64,000 bases of DNA from Paenibacillus sp. CAA11. Its GTDB lineage: Bacteria; Bacillota; Bacilli; Paenibacillales; Paenibacillaceae. Location of the stretch: contig NZ_CP028922.1 of NCBI RefSeq assembly GCF_003060825.1, forward strand, positions 3,984,501 to 4,048,500, in the 5' to 3' direction. Position numbers and translations under genes: made by a program. Below, one piece after another: positions 24,805 to 33,618 of the stretch (the first letter of the stretch is position 1; every line of letters begins with the position of its first letter). The notes below the pieces were generated by a model, which made no database searches, was not told where the DNA came from, and saw only the letters and a program-made list of their open reading frames with translations.

Positions 24805-25818
24805 TTATCTGACATCATCACCATCCACCGCCGCCGCTGTGAGCGCTTGAAGTTGAACCTCCTTCTTACTGCTCTTCTGGCGGTACATTTCCTGATCCGC
24901 TTCCAGAAAGAGCTCTTCCATCCTCCCTATAGATTGCGTGGTCCAAGCGCAGCCCACCGACATATCCATGGAGAAGCCAATTTCCTCGGAAGGATAAGCG
25001 GCAATCCTTTGGCGAATGGAACGGATCAAGCTCTCGGCCTGTGCTTGAGTTCCGTCCAGAACAAGAACAGAGAACTCATCTCCTCCTATCCGGCTGATGA
25101 TCACATTCTCCGCTGCGAACTCTTTCAGTAAACGGGCTGCCTCCTGAATGTATAGGTCCCCGCGCTGGTGTCCATAGGTATCATTCACTCTCTTCAGATT
25201 ATCCATGTCGCATAGAATAAGAGCGAGCGGCAGGCATTCCTCCTCGTTGTATCTCTTCACCAGTTCTTCATAATGTTCCCTGTTATGTAAGCCTGTCATT
25301 CCATCGTGAGAAACCCTATACTGCATGCGCGTCTGCTCCAGAATACGCTCATGCACATTCCGCAATATGCCCTGAACTGCATACAGCTCCCCTTGATGAT
25401 AAACAGGGGTCCTATATTCCTCATACCAAACATAACAACCTTCATGATTACGAATACGATAAATTAAAGGTTGGTTGAAATCAAAGCTGTGAGCATCAAT
25501 CCCTGCAATTCTCCCCCGATCTTCAGGGTGCAGCAGAGAGAGAAACAAGCCTGCATCATCAAGCTTCTCGGTGCAGGGCTGATCTCCCAGCAGTCTATCT
25601 AACGGTGGACAGGCATAGCGAAGCCGAGGAGTTGGCTGCAGCTCAAGAAAATATAGCATATCCCGTTCACTGGCCACCCACCCAGCTATTAATTGTTGTG
25701 ATTTTCTGAAGCTCTGAAGCGGTTTGACCGGAACCTGTCTTCTAAGCTGAGCCAATCCAAAACCTGCTCCAACGGCCGCAAGTCCAAGCAAAAACTCCCA
25801 TACCAGCATGATCGTCAC
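24805..25818 (-). CDS. Diguanylate cyclase, PAS-GGDEF with one membrane helix
   Basis: 337 residues. One N-terminal helix (MLVWEFLLGLAAVGAGFG), a PAS domain at about 45-160 (LHPEDRGRIAG, YRIRNHEGCYVWYEEY), then a GGDEF domain at about 170-330 with DGMTGLHNREHY, LCDMDNLKRVNDTYGH and an intact RIGGDEFSVLV. It should make cyclic di-GMP from GTP in response to a signal sensed by PAS. No RxxD inhibitory site is seen just before GGDEF. It is expressed alone, back to back with the MBL promoter. Confidence 0.9.
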   Translation of the reverse strand: MTIMLVWEFLLGLAAVGAGFGLAQLRRQVPVKPLQSFRKSQQLIAGWVASERDMLYFLELQPTPRLRYACPPLDRLLGDQPCTEKLDDAGLFLSLLHPEDRGRIAGIDAHSFDFNQPLIYRIRNHEGCYVWYEEYRTPVYHQGELYAVQGILRNVHERILEQTRMQYRVSHDGMTGLHNREHYEELVKRYNEEECLPLALILCDMDNLKRVNDTYGHQRGDLYIQEAARLLKEFAAENVIISRIGGDEFSVLVLDGTQAQAESLIRSIRQRIAAYPSEEIGFSMDMSVGCAWTTQSIGRMEELFLEADQEMYRQKSSKKEVQLQALTAAAVDGDDVR

Positions 25819-25973
25819 CCTCTGGATATTAATCCATTCTTATAATCAGCTCATCTTTACTTATTCGAGCAAGCAGCAAAAAGTCCTTGTTTCTACATTA
25901 AAAAAATAAGAAAAAAGTCCTACGAAAAAAGTCGAAAAAAAGACGATAGCGTTGCTTAGGAAACCATGAATTC

Positions 25974-26028
25974 AAAAAGAGCAGCCCCCAAGTCATCATA
26001 TTGATGACACGAGAACTGCCCCTTTTAG
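25974..26028 (-). terminator. Terminator of the NmrA-like gene
   Basis: Outer arms AAAAGGGGCAG / CTGCTCTTTTT surround an inner perfect GTCATCA / TGATGAC hairpin. A T-run follows on the minus strand. Confidence 0.75.
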
Positions 26029-26039
26029 AACCTATTTTA

Positions 26040-26675
26040 TTATTTCTCAGACACGACGGTGAACCGTTCACCGATATGCTGCGGATTCTCAATCTCATCA
26101 ACGACTGCGACAGCATAATCTTCGTAGCTCACATAGCTTTGCCCCTGCGAATTCACGAGAAGCTGATCCTTACCGCTCTGATATTTCCCCGTTCTCCGGC
26201 CCAGAGCAAATTCGGCTGAAGGACTCAAGAATGTCCATTTCAGTCCAGTCGTGCCCTGCAAAATTTCCAAATTCTTAGCTTGATTGGAGGCTGTCGGCTT
26301 GAACATATCCGGGAAATCAGGCGTATCGATCACCCGCGTTGTCTTCGCCTCGTCTACATAAAGACTGCCGGCGCCGCCTACCACAATCAGCCTAACTTCC
26401 GTTCCTGTTAGTGCCTTGATCAACACATTTCCTGCATCCACATGCAAGTATTCCTTCCCCGCAGGTGCGCCGAAAGCATTAATGACAACATCGAACGAAC
26501 GCAAATCGTTCTCGGTGAGGTCAAATAGATCCTTCTCCAGCACCGAAGCTTTAATACCAGCAACTTTAGAGGCGTCCCTAACAATCGCTGTCACCTCATG
26601 CCCTCGGTTCAAAGCCTCCTGAACAATATTCTTTCCTGCCTTCCCGCTTGCTCCAATCACTGCAATGTTTGCCAT
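26040..26675 (-). CDS. NmrA-like NAD(P)-binding reductase (YwnB-like)
   Basis: 211 residues from the ATG at 26675, which follows GGAGG; the longer frame to 26759 runs through the operator and is rejected. The Rossmann start is IAVIGASGKAGKNIVQEAL at about 4-22, followed by EVTAIVRDASK and the family pattern VVGGAGSLYVD. It lacks the classical SDR YxxxK pair at the usual place, as in atypical NmrA/HSCARG-type proteins. Probably a redox-sensing or NAD(P)H-dependent reductase. It is transcribed from its own consensus promoter carrying a 17-bp-arm operator. Confidence 0.82.
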   Translation of the reverse strand: MANIAVIGASGKAGKNIVQEALNRGHEVTAIVRDASKVAGIKASVLEKDLFDLTENDLRSFDVVINAFGAPAGKEYLHVDAGNVLIKALTGTEVRLIVVGGAGSLYVDEAKTTRVIDTPDFPDMFKPTASNQAKNLEILQGTTGLKWTFLSPSAEFALGRRTGKYQSGKDQLLVNSQGQSYVSYEDYAVAVVDEIENPQHIGERFTVVSEK

Positions 26676-26717
26676 CGTATGATTCCTCCTCATGATTTGA
26701 ACGTAGGAGGCAATTGC

Positions 26718-26766
26718 TATGCCACCACCTGTAATCATTATAGTTACAGGTGGTGGCATATGTCAA
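26718..26766 (-). promoter_or_regulatory. Consensus promoter with a perfect 17-bp-arm operator for the NmrA-like gene
   Basis: Minus strand: TTGACA (26761-26766), 18 bases, TATAAT (26737-26742). The arms TATGCCACCACCTGTAA and TTACAGGTGGTGGCATA (26718-26734 / 26744-26760) are perfectly complementary with a 9-base spacer centred on the -10 box, so a repressor is expected. The sequence is unlike the MerR operator next door. Confidence 0.85.
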
Positions 26767-26770
26767 CCTC

Positions 26771-27526
26771 TTACAAGCGGTCGCAGTAAATATGCATAGC
26801 TTCTCTTAAGAAAGCAGCCAGTCCCGTCTTATGCCGATCTATGTTCCGGGTAAACCGCTCGTCTTGTACATAGAGATCGCCAAGTCCGCGAAAGATCTCC
26901 GGCGTACAATCGTAGAAGTTGCTTGTGATCTGCTCTCTGAGCTCTCTAACCGCTTCCTGCACTTCAGGGTCAGCCGGTCCCCTGTCCATTGCCGCAATAA
27001 CACGCTGATACAGCCGCTCAGTCTCTAAAGTCAGTCTCTCCCAATCCCCCGGTGTATAAGCACCGGTACGCTTCTCTACCTCATCCATCATCTTGCCGCC
27101 ATATTTCCTGCGCGCTTCCTCCGCATATTTGCGTTTATGCTCTTCAATAACGGTCATATCAAAGCCGTCAAACATTTCTTCACTCTTCATCAGGGTTTCT
27201 CCTTTCATAGAACGGAGGGTCTTATCGACGGTCGCAATTAGCTGTTCGAGCCGCTCCTTCTTCCTAACAAGCAGCTGTCTGTGATTCTGTAGAGCAAACT
27301 TGCGGTCAAAGCTTGAGCTGTCCAGCATCTCCTTAATCTCTGCCAGCGGGAAGCCGAGCTCCCGGTAGAAGAGAACCTGCTGCAACTTTTCCAGGTCTGC
27401 CGCTGAGTAATACCGGTATCCCGCAGGGCTCACCTGCTCAGGACGGAACAAGCCGATCTCGTCATAATGATGCAAGGTGCGGATCGTTATTCCGACCATC
27501 TTCGCTACTTCCTTTACTCTGTACAT
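26771..27526 (-). CDS. MerR-family regulator with TipAS-type ligand domain
   Basis: 251 residues. The winged-helix at 1-70 reads YRVKEVAKMVGITIRTLHHYDEIGLFRP with GYRYYSAADLEKLQQVLFYRE. A coiled coil at about 75-110 is followed by a TipAS-like domain at about 115-250 (YAEEARRKYGG, YTPGDWERLTLETERLYQRV, ERFTRNIDRHKTGLAAFLREAM). It resembles Mta/TipAL, which bind drug-like ligands and activate their own promoters. Its promoter (27550-27580) has the expected 19-base spacer and dyad. Confidence 0.9.
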   Translation of the reverse strand: MYRVKEVAKMVGITIRTLHHYDEIGLFRPEQVSPAGYRYYSAADLEKLQQVLFYRELGFPLAEIKEMLDSSSFDRKFALQNHRQLLVRKKERLEQLIATVDKTLRSMKGETLMKSEEMFDGFDMTVIEEHKRKYAEEARRKYGGKMMDEVEKRTGAYTPGDWERLTLETERLYQRVIAAMDRGPADPEVQEAVRELREQITSNFYDCTPEIFRGLGDLYVQDERFTRNIDRHKTGLAAFLREAMHIYCDRL

Positions 27527-27549
27527 CCTTACTCCCCTCCTGCTATTCC

Positions 27550-27580
27550 ATCCTAAACTCTAACGCTGCGTTAGAGTCAA
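27550..27580 (-). promoter_or_regulatory. MerR-type autoregulated promoter
   Basis: Minus strand TTGACT (27575-27580), 19-base spacer, TAGGAT (27550-27555). The spacer contains the perfect dyad ACTCTAACGC-T-GCGTTAGAGT (27557-27577), the hallmark of MerR-activated promoters. Confidence 0.85.
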
Positions 27581-27606
27581 TCTTTTCTTATTGTCCCTCT
27601 CCAAAT

Positions 27607-27660
27607 AAAAAACTGCCTCTTAGTTATCAAGCCTTTTGGCTGTTAAGAGACAGTTTTTTA
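27607..27660. terminator. Bidirectional terminator after the DUF3886-like gene
   Basis: AAAAAACTGCCTCTTA and TAAGAGACAGTTTTTT pair over 16 positions with one mismatch, with AAGCC..GGCT-type bases in the loop. T-runs are present on both strands. Confidence 0.85.
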
Positions 27661-27675
27661 TGTAACAAAGAATGG

Positions 27676-27933
27676 TTATTTAAACTTCTTCCAATCTTGA
27701 GTGCTGTTGTTCAGCAGATGTTCGAAGTCGTTCTCCAGCCGCTTTTGTTCTGCCTTCCTGGCCTCTTCTTCGGCCTTATGTTTCTCTTCCTGCTTGCGCA
27801 GTTCCTCCTGCTTCAGCCCTGCTGCCTGCTGCTTAAGCTTCTCTAGCACCTCAGGGTTCAGCATGTCCTTCAGAGTAGCCGGCTTGTCCGCAGCCTTCTG
27901 GCTTACTTGAGGAGCCCCTTTTTTCTTAGCCAT
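27676..27933 (-). CDS. Small charged coiled-coil protein (YqkE/DUF3886-like)
   Basis: 85 residues from the ATG at 27933, which follows GGAGG; nine more in-frame codons upstream lack a ribosome site. It is almost wholly helical and charged: MAKKKGAPQ, then LKDMLNPEVLEKLKQQAAGL, then a Lys/Glu-rich coiled coil to DFEHLLNNSTQDWKKFK. This composition fits the DUF3886 family (B. subtilis YqkE), whose role is unknown. It is 26 bases downstream of niaP and likely co-transcribed. Confidence 0.8.
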   Translation of the reverse strand: MAKKKGAPQVSQKAADKPATLKDMLNPEVLEKLKQQAAGLKQEELRKQEEKHKAEEEARKAEQKRLENDFEHLLNNSTQDWKKFK

Positions 27934-27959
27934 CCTCTTCCCCTCCTTCACAATTTCCA

Positions 27960-29198
27960 TTATAAAGCTTGATTTAGGTCCTCGTCCTCGAGTTCAAGCC
28001 CCCGGGTCTCACGACCCAATAGCAGCACTGCAGCTGCACCGATCAGAATAACGATAAAGAACATGGTAAAAATCTGAGCAATTGGCATACCTCTGCCAAT
28101 CAGAACACCTACCAATAAAGGCGCTATAACCCCGCCAATCCGGCCAAATGAAGTGGCAAGACCTACTCCCGTAGAGCGGGCCTTGGTCGGATACAGCTCA
28201 GGAGTGTATGCGTACATCCCGCCCCATGCCCCCAAATTGAAGAAGGACAGGCAGATCCCCGCCCCGATCAGCGAAGCTGCTGATGTGGCACTGCCAAACC
28301 AGAGCGCACTAACGGCGGTAAGCACCAGGTAGACAACCATCACAAACTTGCGGCCCAGCTTCTCAATGAAATAGGCCGCAGTAAAATAGCCCGGAAGCTG
28401 TGCCAGCGTCATGATAAGCACGTATTCGAAGCTGCGTACCAGACTAAAGCCCTTGCTAACCATAACAGACGGCAGCCACAAGAACATGCCGTAGTAAGAA
28501 AAGACCACGGTAAACCAAAGAATCCACAGCATGATGGTTGACTTGCGGTGTTCTTTAGACCAGAGCAATGCAATCCGCTGGCCGAGCGGCGACTTCTGCA
28601 CCGCCTTACGCTTCAAATAGCGCGGTGAATCCTCGATCGCCTTACGCAAATAAATTGCATATAGCGCTGGTACAGCGCCGATAATAAATGCCGCCTGCCA
28701 GCCGTAATCTGGAATGATAAAGTAGGCGATCAGCGCCGACGCGATCCAGCCTACAGCCCAGAAGCTCTCTAGCAGCACAACCGCCCTTCCCCGCTGGCTT
28801 TGCGGCATCGACTCGGACACCAAGGTAGAAGCGACCGGAAGCTCGCCGCCAAGTCCGATGCCTGCGATGAACCGCAAGGTACACAACACTGCAAAGCTGG
28901 CTGCTAGGGCAGATAATCCGCTGGCTGCCGAGAATATTATAAGCGTCCAGAGCAGAACGGCCTTCCGTCCAAACCTGTCTGCCAAAATCCCGGCCAATGC
29001 CGCCCCTACTACCATGCCCACTGAGCTGATGCTATTCAAAAAACCTACCTGATACGAACTTAGCGCCCACTCTTTCGCTAATGCTGCAACGATGAAAGAA
29101 ATCATTCCCACATCCATGGCGTCAAACAGCCAGCTGATGCCTGCGCTGAGCAGCAGCTTGCGCTGCTTGGGCTGTCTAAGTATGCTCTCCCTCTCCAT
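27960..29198 (-). CDS. niaP: Niacin/nicotinate MFS transporter (NiaP/YceI-like)
   Basis: 412 residues and 12 helices. Very close in pattern to B. subtilis NiaP: SWLFDAMDVGMISFI in helix 1, GILADRFGRKAVLL in the 2-3 loop, GIGLGGELPVASTLVSE, RGRAVVLLESFWAVGW, SYYGMFLWLPSV, and YTPELYPTKARSTGVG. It imports nicotinate or nicotinamide for NAD synthesis (family knowledge). RBS GGAGGG is five bases before the ATG. No NiaR site was recognised with confidence. Confidence 0.88.
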   Translation of the reverse strand: MERESILRQPKQRKLLLSAGISWLFDAMDVGMISFIVAALAKEWALSSYQVGFLNSISSVGMVVGAALAGILADRFGRKAVLLWTLIIFSAASGLSALAASFAVLCTLRFIAGIGLGGELPVASTLVSESMPQSQRGRAVVLLESFWAVGWIASALIAYFIIPDYGWQAAFIIGAVPALYAIYLRKAIEDSPRYLKRKAVQKSPLGQRIALLWSKEHRKSTIMLWILWFTVVFSYYGMFLWLPSVMVSKGFSLVRSFEYVLIMTLAQLPGYFTAAYFIEKLGRKFVMVVYLVLTAVSALWFGSATSAASLIGAGICLSFFNLGAWGGMYAYTPELYPTKARSTGVGLATSFGRIGGVIAPLLVGVLIGRGMPIAQIFTMFFIVILIGAAAVLLLGRETRGLELEDEDLNQAL

Positions 29199-29356
29199 AT
29201 GACCCTCCTATGCCAAGCCTAAGCACCCCTAGAGTACCCGCTTGTTCCCTTATCGTAAGTGAGTATATTTTACTTCAGAACGCCTATAAACTCCATGATA
29301 ATGTGATATTTTTCTCTAGTGCTGATAGTCACTATATTTTTGCTTCAGCTTCGTAT

Positions 29357-29387
29357 AAAAAAAGAAGCGGGCTATTTCTCCCGCTTC
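29357..29387 (-). terminator. Terminator of the MFS/MarR operon
   Basis: GAAGCGGG / CCCGCTTC, 8-nt loop, followed on the minus strand by TTTTTTT. Confidence 0.88.
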
Positions 29388-29415
29388 TTCCGCTTACGAT
29401 TTACTGTAGCATTTA

Positions 29416-30648
29416 TTATTGTTTGCCTACTTCAATATTCTGCAGCTCGACCGAGCGAACTTTGCCTTTTCTTGAACCCAATCGTCCAACCATAAAAATG
29501 ACAAGGAAGATCAGCATGACTCCCGAAGCCCAGCGATACATGATAGCATAGCTGGAATGGGAGGCGATGATTCCAAGGAGCATCGAGCCCACAGCCACAC
29601 CAAAATCAATTGAGTTATAGAACAAGCTGTTCGCCGCACCGTGATGCTCCGGAGTAGTCTCCCGCAGCATCCAAGCCTGGGTCGTCGGCTGAATAGCTCC
29701 AAATCCCAGCCCATACAGCAAGGCAGCTGCAATCATGACCGGCATCGTGTGCATAAACGACAGCAGCAGCAGGCTGGCGAATACAATGAAACCTGCCGGA
29801 ATAAGGACTGCCGCCGGACCTCTGCTATCAAAAATCCGGCCTGACAGAGGGCGGATAATCAGTACGGTAACGGCATTGAATAGGAAGAACAGACCGATCT
29901 GATCGAGATGAATCTCCTTGCCGTAAAGGGCTAGAAAGCCCAGCAATCCGCCATAAGTAATAGACAGCATCGCATTCAACAGCGCGGGCAGCACTACCCG
30001 CTTGTTGAAGAACTTCGATGAAGCGGCGGATGCTCCGTGCTTCTGTGGCTGCTTCACCGGCTGCGGTGGAATGCTCCGGCTCGCCAGCAGCAGAGGGAAA
30101 ATAATCACGACTGCAGCGGTGCCCAGCATCGTTAACGTGGTAAAGCCAAAGCCGTCCAGTACAGACAGGCCAATCATAGGTCCTATGGACATGGCAAGGC
30201 TGGTGGACAGGCCAAAATAGCCGATTCCTTCACCAAGTCTTTGCTTAGGAATAATCTGCGTAACCAAGGTTGGCATCACCGTGCTAGCCAGTCCAAAGCC
30301 GATACCGAATAAGACACGCAGAGCAAGCAGCCATACAATGGATGTAGCATATGAGTATAGAACTGTAGCCAAACCGGCTAGGATCAAACCGCAGAAAAGC
30401 ACCGTATTCCGGTGAAATTTGCGCATGATGGGCACGGCGGCAAAGCGGGTGATAATGGCCGCAATCGCAAATAAGCTGGTAACCAGGCTAATTGTAAAAT
30501 CCCCCGGGTGGAACTTATCTTTGGCATAGGTAGGGAATGGGGAAAGCAGCATTTGCAAACATAAGAACAGCAGCAAATAACTGATTGTCAAAATAATAAA
30601 TGATTTACTCCACAGCCTCTCCAATGTTTCCGTCTTGATGAAAATCAC
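29416..30648 (-). CDS. MFS transporter (YwoG-like drug exporter)
   Basis: 410 residues, 12 helices in two halves separated by a polar loop (IPPQPVKQPQKHGASAASS). Motifs include VLFGIGFGLASTVMPTL, GEGIGYFGLSTSLAMSIGP (the antiporter motif C-type GP) and YGLGFGAIQPTTQAWML. This fits the YwoG/YfkF group of putative drug or metabolite exporters. Its start overlaps the end of the marR gene by four bases (ATGA), as in the B. subtilis ywoH-ywoG pair. Substrate unknown. Confidence 0.85.
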   Translation of the reverse strand: MIFIKTETLERLWSKSFIILTISYLLLFLCLQMLLSPFPTYAKDKFHPGDFTISLVTSLFAIAAIITRFAAVPIMRKFHRNTVLFCGLILAGLATVLYSYATSIVWLLALRVLFGIGFGLASTVMPTLVTQIIPKQRLGEGIGYFGLSTSLAMSIGPMIGLSVLDGFGFTTLTMLGTAAVVIIFPLLLASRSIPPQPVKQPQKHGASAASSKFFNKRVVLPALLNAMLSITYGGLLGFLALYGKEIHLDQIGLFFLFNAVTVLIIRPLSGRIFDSRGPAAVLIPAGFIVFASLLLLSFMHTMPVMIAAALLYGLGFGAIQPTTQAWMLRETTPEHHGAANSLFYNSIDFGVAVGSMLLGIIASHSSYAIMYRWASGVMLIFLVIFMVGRLGSRKGKVRSVELQNIEVGKQ

Positions 30649-31094
30649 TCCTTCTCTTTATCTAGCAGGTAATCCGCGTTTTGGGCTACCTGGTTGAGCT
30701 GCTTCAACAAAAGCTCAAGCTCAGCCTGAGGAATTCCTTCCGTTACCTCCTCCATGACCTGATGCTCAATAGGCTCTGTCTTCTGCAGAACTTCCCGTCC
30801 TTTATCTGTAATGTAAATTAAAAATGAACGGCGGTCGGCTTCCCCGCCAATCTTGCGAATAAACCCCTTCTCTTCCAAAGCAATCAGCAGCCGGGTTGTA
30901 GTAGGTTTATCTTTGGCGGCGCGTTCGCCAATTTCCTTCTGAATCATCCCGTCCCTCTCACCGATACGAACAAGTACCGACCACTGCTCGGGAGTAATGT
31001 TATACTCCTTCAAGCGCTGAAGCAGCAGGTGGGATACCTTACGATACGTAAGTCCCAGGAAAAAACCTAGCGATTGATCCAGTTTATTTCTCAA
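30645..31094 (-). CDS. MarR-family repressor (YwoH-like)
   Basis: 149 residues. Winged helix at about 30-100: ITPEQWSVLVRIGERDGMIQ, then AAKDKPTTTRLLIALEEKGF, then RKIGGEADRRSFLIYITDKG. No sensing cysteine is visible, so a ligand-binding rather than thiol-based MarR. It should repress its own operon, including the exporter, via TAGTTG-N6-CAACTA at 31115-31132 overlapping the -10 box. Confidence 0.9.
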   Translation of the reverse strand: MRNKLDQSLGFFLGLTYRKVSHLLLQRLKEYNITPEQWSVLVRIGERDGMIQKEIGERAAKDKPTTTRLLIALEEKGFIRKIGGEADRRSFLIYITDKGREVLQKTEPIEHQVMEEVTEGIPQAELELLLKQLNQVAQNADYLLDKEKE

Positions 31095-31114
31095 AACAAC
31101 ACCGTCCCAAATTT

Positions 31115-31157
31115 TAGTTGTCTAAGCAACTATATATTTTTTTATTATTTTTGTCAA
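31115..31157 (-). promoter_or_regulatory. Promoter and MarR-type operator of the marR-MFS operon
   Basis: Minus strand TTGACA (31152-31157), 17 bases, TATAGT (31129-31134). TAGTTG-TCTAAG-CAACTA (31115-31132) overlaps the -10, as in autorepressed MarR operons. Confidence 0.75.
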
Positions 31158-31162
31158 TAATA

Positions 31163-31201
31163 AAGCATCCTCATGACCGTTTAAAACGAGAATGAGGATG
31201 C
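31163..31201 (-). terminator. Terminator of the hybrid kinase gene
   Basis: GCATCCTCAT / ATGAGGATGC, perfect 10-bp stem with a 17-nt loop, followed on the minus strand by TTTATTATT. Confidence 0.75.
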
Positions 31202-31216
31202 TCCGCTTCACCTAAT

Positions 31217-33451
31217 TTAACCGCAATGTCTGGAGATCAGCTCCGCGAGCGCGGCGCTCTTAACGGGTTTGCTGAGATAATCATCTAACCCTGCTCTCAA
31301 GCACTTCTCCCGGTCACCCTTCAGCGCATTCGCCGTAACTGCAACCATGACTGGCACCTTCTCCGCCGGGAGCGTCTCCCGGATTAGCCTCGCTGCCTCC
31401 AACCCGTTCATCAGCGGCATTTGAATGTCCATCAGGATTAAATCAAATTGATGGTAGGCAATCTTCTGAAGAACCTCTGTACCATCTTCAGCAATCGTTA
31501 CCTGATGCCCCAGCTTCTCTAGCATTCGCTGCATCACAAGCTGGTTAATATCGTTGTCCTCCGCCACAAGAATATGAAGTGATTTGGAGGCTCGCGCCTG
31601 CTCTGATCCATTCTCACCCTTTAAATTCTGCTCCAAATTCTGCCCGGGTTCCTTCTTAAAAGTTACGGTAAACATAAATCGACTTCCTCCCCCATTACGA
31701 GGTTCTACCCAAATATGGCCGCCTAGAAGACCTACGAGTTTCTTGGTTATCGCTAGACCCAATCCAGTGCCTTCACTCTTCCGGCTCATAAAGTGATCTA
31801 TGCGTTGAAAAGGCTCAAACAGATAGGGCACTTTGTCATCAGGAATTCCAATCCCTGTGTCCTCTACTTCGATCTCAAGAGCCGCAGAATTCAAATCCTC
31901 ACTCCGCAGCTCAACTAAGACCTTCACGCTGCCCGTAAACGTAAATTTAACCGCATTGCCCACCAGGTTGACCAGAATCTGCTTCAGCTTATCAGGATCA
32001 CCTATCAACCTGTCCGGCACAGATGGGCTCACAGAAGACATCAACTGCAGCCCCTTCTCTTCCGCCTGTGCGAAGAGCATATCCATCGTCTCCAGCAGAC
32101 AGTTCCTTAAGCTAAAGCTCTCTTCCAGCACCGTAGTTCTGCCGGATTCAATTCTAGAGAAGTCCAGAATATCATTGATAATATTCAGCAGAGTATCTCC
32201 GCTCTTGCGAATAATCTGTACATATTCCTGCTGCTGCAGATTCAGCTCCGTCGTCTCCAGCAGCAGATCAGTCATACCAATCACCCCGTTCATCGGAGTT
32301 CTAATCTCATGGCTCATCATCGCCAGGAATTCGCTCTTCGCCCGGTTCATATTCTCGGCAGCTTCTTTAGCGTTCAACAGCTTTTTCTGCTCCGAAATGT
32401 CTTTAGCGATTATATAGACGCCCACCTTCTCATTGGCGATAATAATCGGCGCAATACTGGTCAGAACCTCGGTTGAATATCCGTCTTTATGAAGAATCTG
32501 ATCGATAACCTGTTCTTCCTCAGACTCGTATGGATCTGTTATAATGCAGCGCCAATGTTCATTGCCTACATAATGCGACAGGCTTGTCCCCGACATCTGC
32601 TTCGCCGTATAGCCGGTCAATCTTTCAGCCACTTTGTTTGTATTAATAATGTTGCCCTGAAGATCCAGCGAAAAAATGGCGTCATGATTGTATTTCTTCA
32701 GAGAAGTATAGCGTTCCACAGTTTCCTTCAGCTGATGCTCTACCTTCTTGCGCTCGGTCACATCCTGAATAGTTCCATTCATGCATATCGGATTCTGCTG
32801 CTCATCCACCGAGATAATTCCCCGGATATGAAGAAACCTGATTTCGCGGCTGACATGAATATAGCGAATGACAGTATCCAGCTGCTCAAGCTGCTGCAGT
32901 GCTTCCTCAATCTGCTGGATGAACCGCTCCCGGTCCTCCGGAACAATCACGGGCAGCAGAAGCAGCGGGTCCACATGCTCATCGCTCAAATTTAGACCGC
33001 ATATTTGATTAATTTGGTGAGAGATCCAGATCTGCTTCTTCTGAATATTCCACTCCCAGCTTCCCACCTTGGAAATATCCAGCGCTTCCTCCATCACCTC
33101 TTCACGTTTCTTGTGGTCTGTAACTTCCCGGAAAAATGCAAACCATTCCTGCCTGTCCTCTGTCCAATGAAGCGAGGCTTCAAACCACAGATAATGGCCG
33201 TCCTTATGGCGCACACGGAATTTGGCCAGATTTCCCGCTTCTTGATCTATCCCTTCATGAAAACGCTCTATATCATTTGGATGGCAGTAATCGGTATTTG
33301 GTCTGCCTATGATCTCCTGAGGAGAATACCCCAGCACTTCTTCAACCGATGGGGTCACATATAAGCACATGCCATCGGCTTTGCAGTAATACCCAATATC
33401 CCGTCCGTGCTTAAGTAAATCTAGAAGTAAGAAATTCTGTTTGTTTATCAT
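31217..33451 (-). CDS. Hybrid sensor kinase: three PAS, HisKA, HATPase, receiver
   Basis: 744 residues with no membrane helix. PAS 1 is at about 10-115 (VEEVLGYSPQEIIGRP), PAS 2 at 125-235, PAS 3 at 245-358 (AIFSLDLQGNIINTNKVAER). The kinase has phospho-acceptor H381 in MMSHEIRTPMNG, N-box GDPDKLKQILVNLVGNAVKF, and G-boxes DTGIGIP and GTGLGLAI. The receiver has D675 in LILMDIQMPLMNG. It is a soluble phosphorelay kinase of unknown signal. No phosphotransfer protein or separate regulator is next to it. RBS GGAGG precedes the ATG. Confidence 0.92.
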   Translation of the reverse strand: MINKQNFLLLDLLKHGRDIGYYCKADGMCLYVTPSVEEVLGYSPQEIIGRPNTDYCHPNDIERFHEGIDQEAGNLAKFRVRHKDGHYLWFEASLHWTEDRQEWFAFFREVTDHKKREEVMEEALDISKVGSWEWNIQKKQIWISHQINQICGLNLSDEHVDPLLLLPVIVPEDRERFIQQIEEALQQLEQLDTVIRYIHVSREIRFLHIRGIISVDEQQNPICMNGTIQDVTERKKVEHQLKETVERYTSLKKYNHDAIFSLDLQGNIINTNKVAERLTGYTAKQMSGTSLSHYVGNEHWRCIITDPYESEEEQVIDQILHKDGYSTEVLTSIAPIIIANEKVGVYIIAKDISEQKKLLNAKEAAENMNRAKSEFLAMMSHEIRTPMNGVIGMTDLLLETTELNLQQQEYVQIIRKSGDTLLNIINDILDFSRIESGRTTVLEESFSLRNCLLETMDMLFAQAEEKGLQLMSSVSPSVPDRLIGDPDKLKQILVNLVGNAVKFTFTGSVKVLVELRSEDLNSAALEIEVEDTGIGIPDDKVPYLFEPFQRIDHFMSRKSEGTGLGLAITKKLVGLLGGHIWVEPRNGGGSRFMFTVTFKKEPGQNLEQNLKGENGSEQARASKSLHILVAEDNDINQLVMQRMLEKLGHQVTIAEDGTEVLQKIAYHQFDLILMDIQMPLMNGLEAARLIRETLPAEKVPVMVAVTANALKGDREKCLRAGLDDYLSKPVKSAALAELISRHCG

Positions 33452-33561
33452 CCTTAAGCCTCCGTTTTTGCCAAAATGATAGTTGTTCTAAATTTGTCAC
33501 ATAATTAAAGGTTTTGTCTAAATTATTAACAAACTCAACTGGCAAGTCAATTGCAAATAAC

Positions 33562-33588
33562 AAAAAACCGCCGATCAGAAATCGGCGG
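33562..33588 (-). terminator. Terminator of ppaC
   Basis: CCGCCGAT / ATCGGCGG with a 5-nt loop, followed on the minus strand by TTTTTTG. Confidence 0.92.
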
Positions 33589-33618
33589 CCTCTAGCTTTG
33601 TTCAGCTGATAATATAAA

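Noticed and set aside
29210..29551. 113-residue plus-strand ORF between niaP and the MFS gene
   Set aside because: It lacks a ribosome site, crosses the terminator at 29357-29387 and runs into the end of the MFS gene on the other strand.
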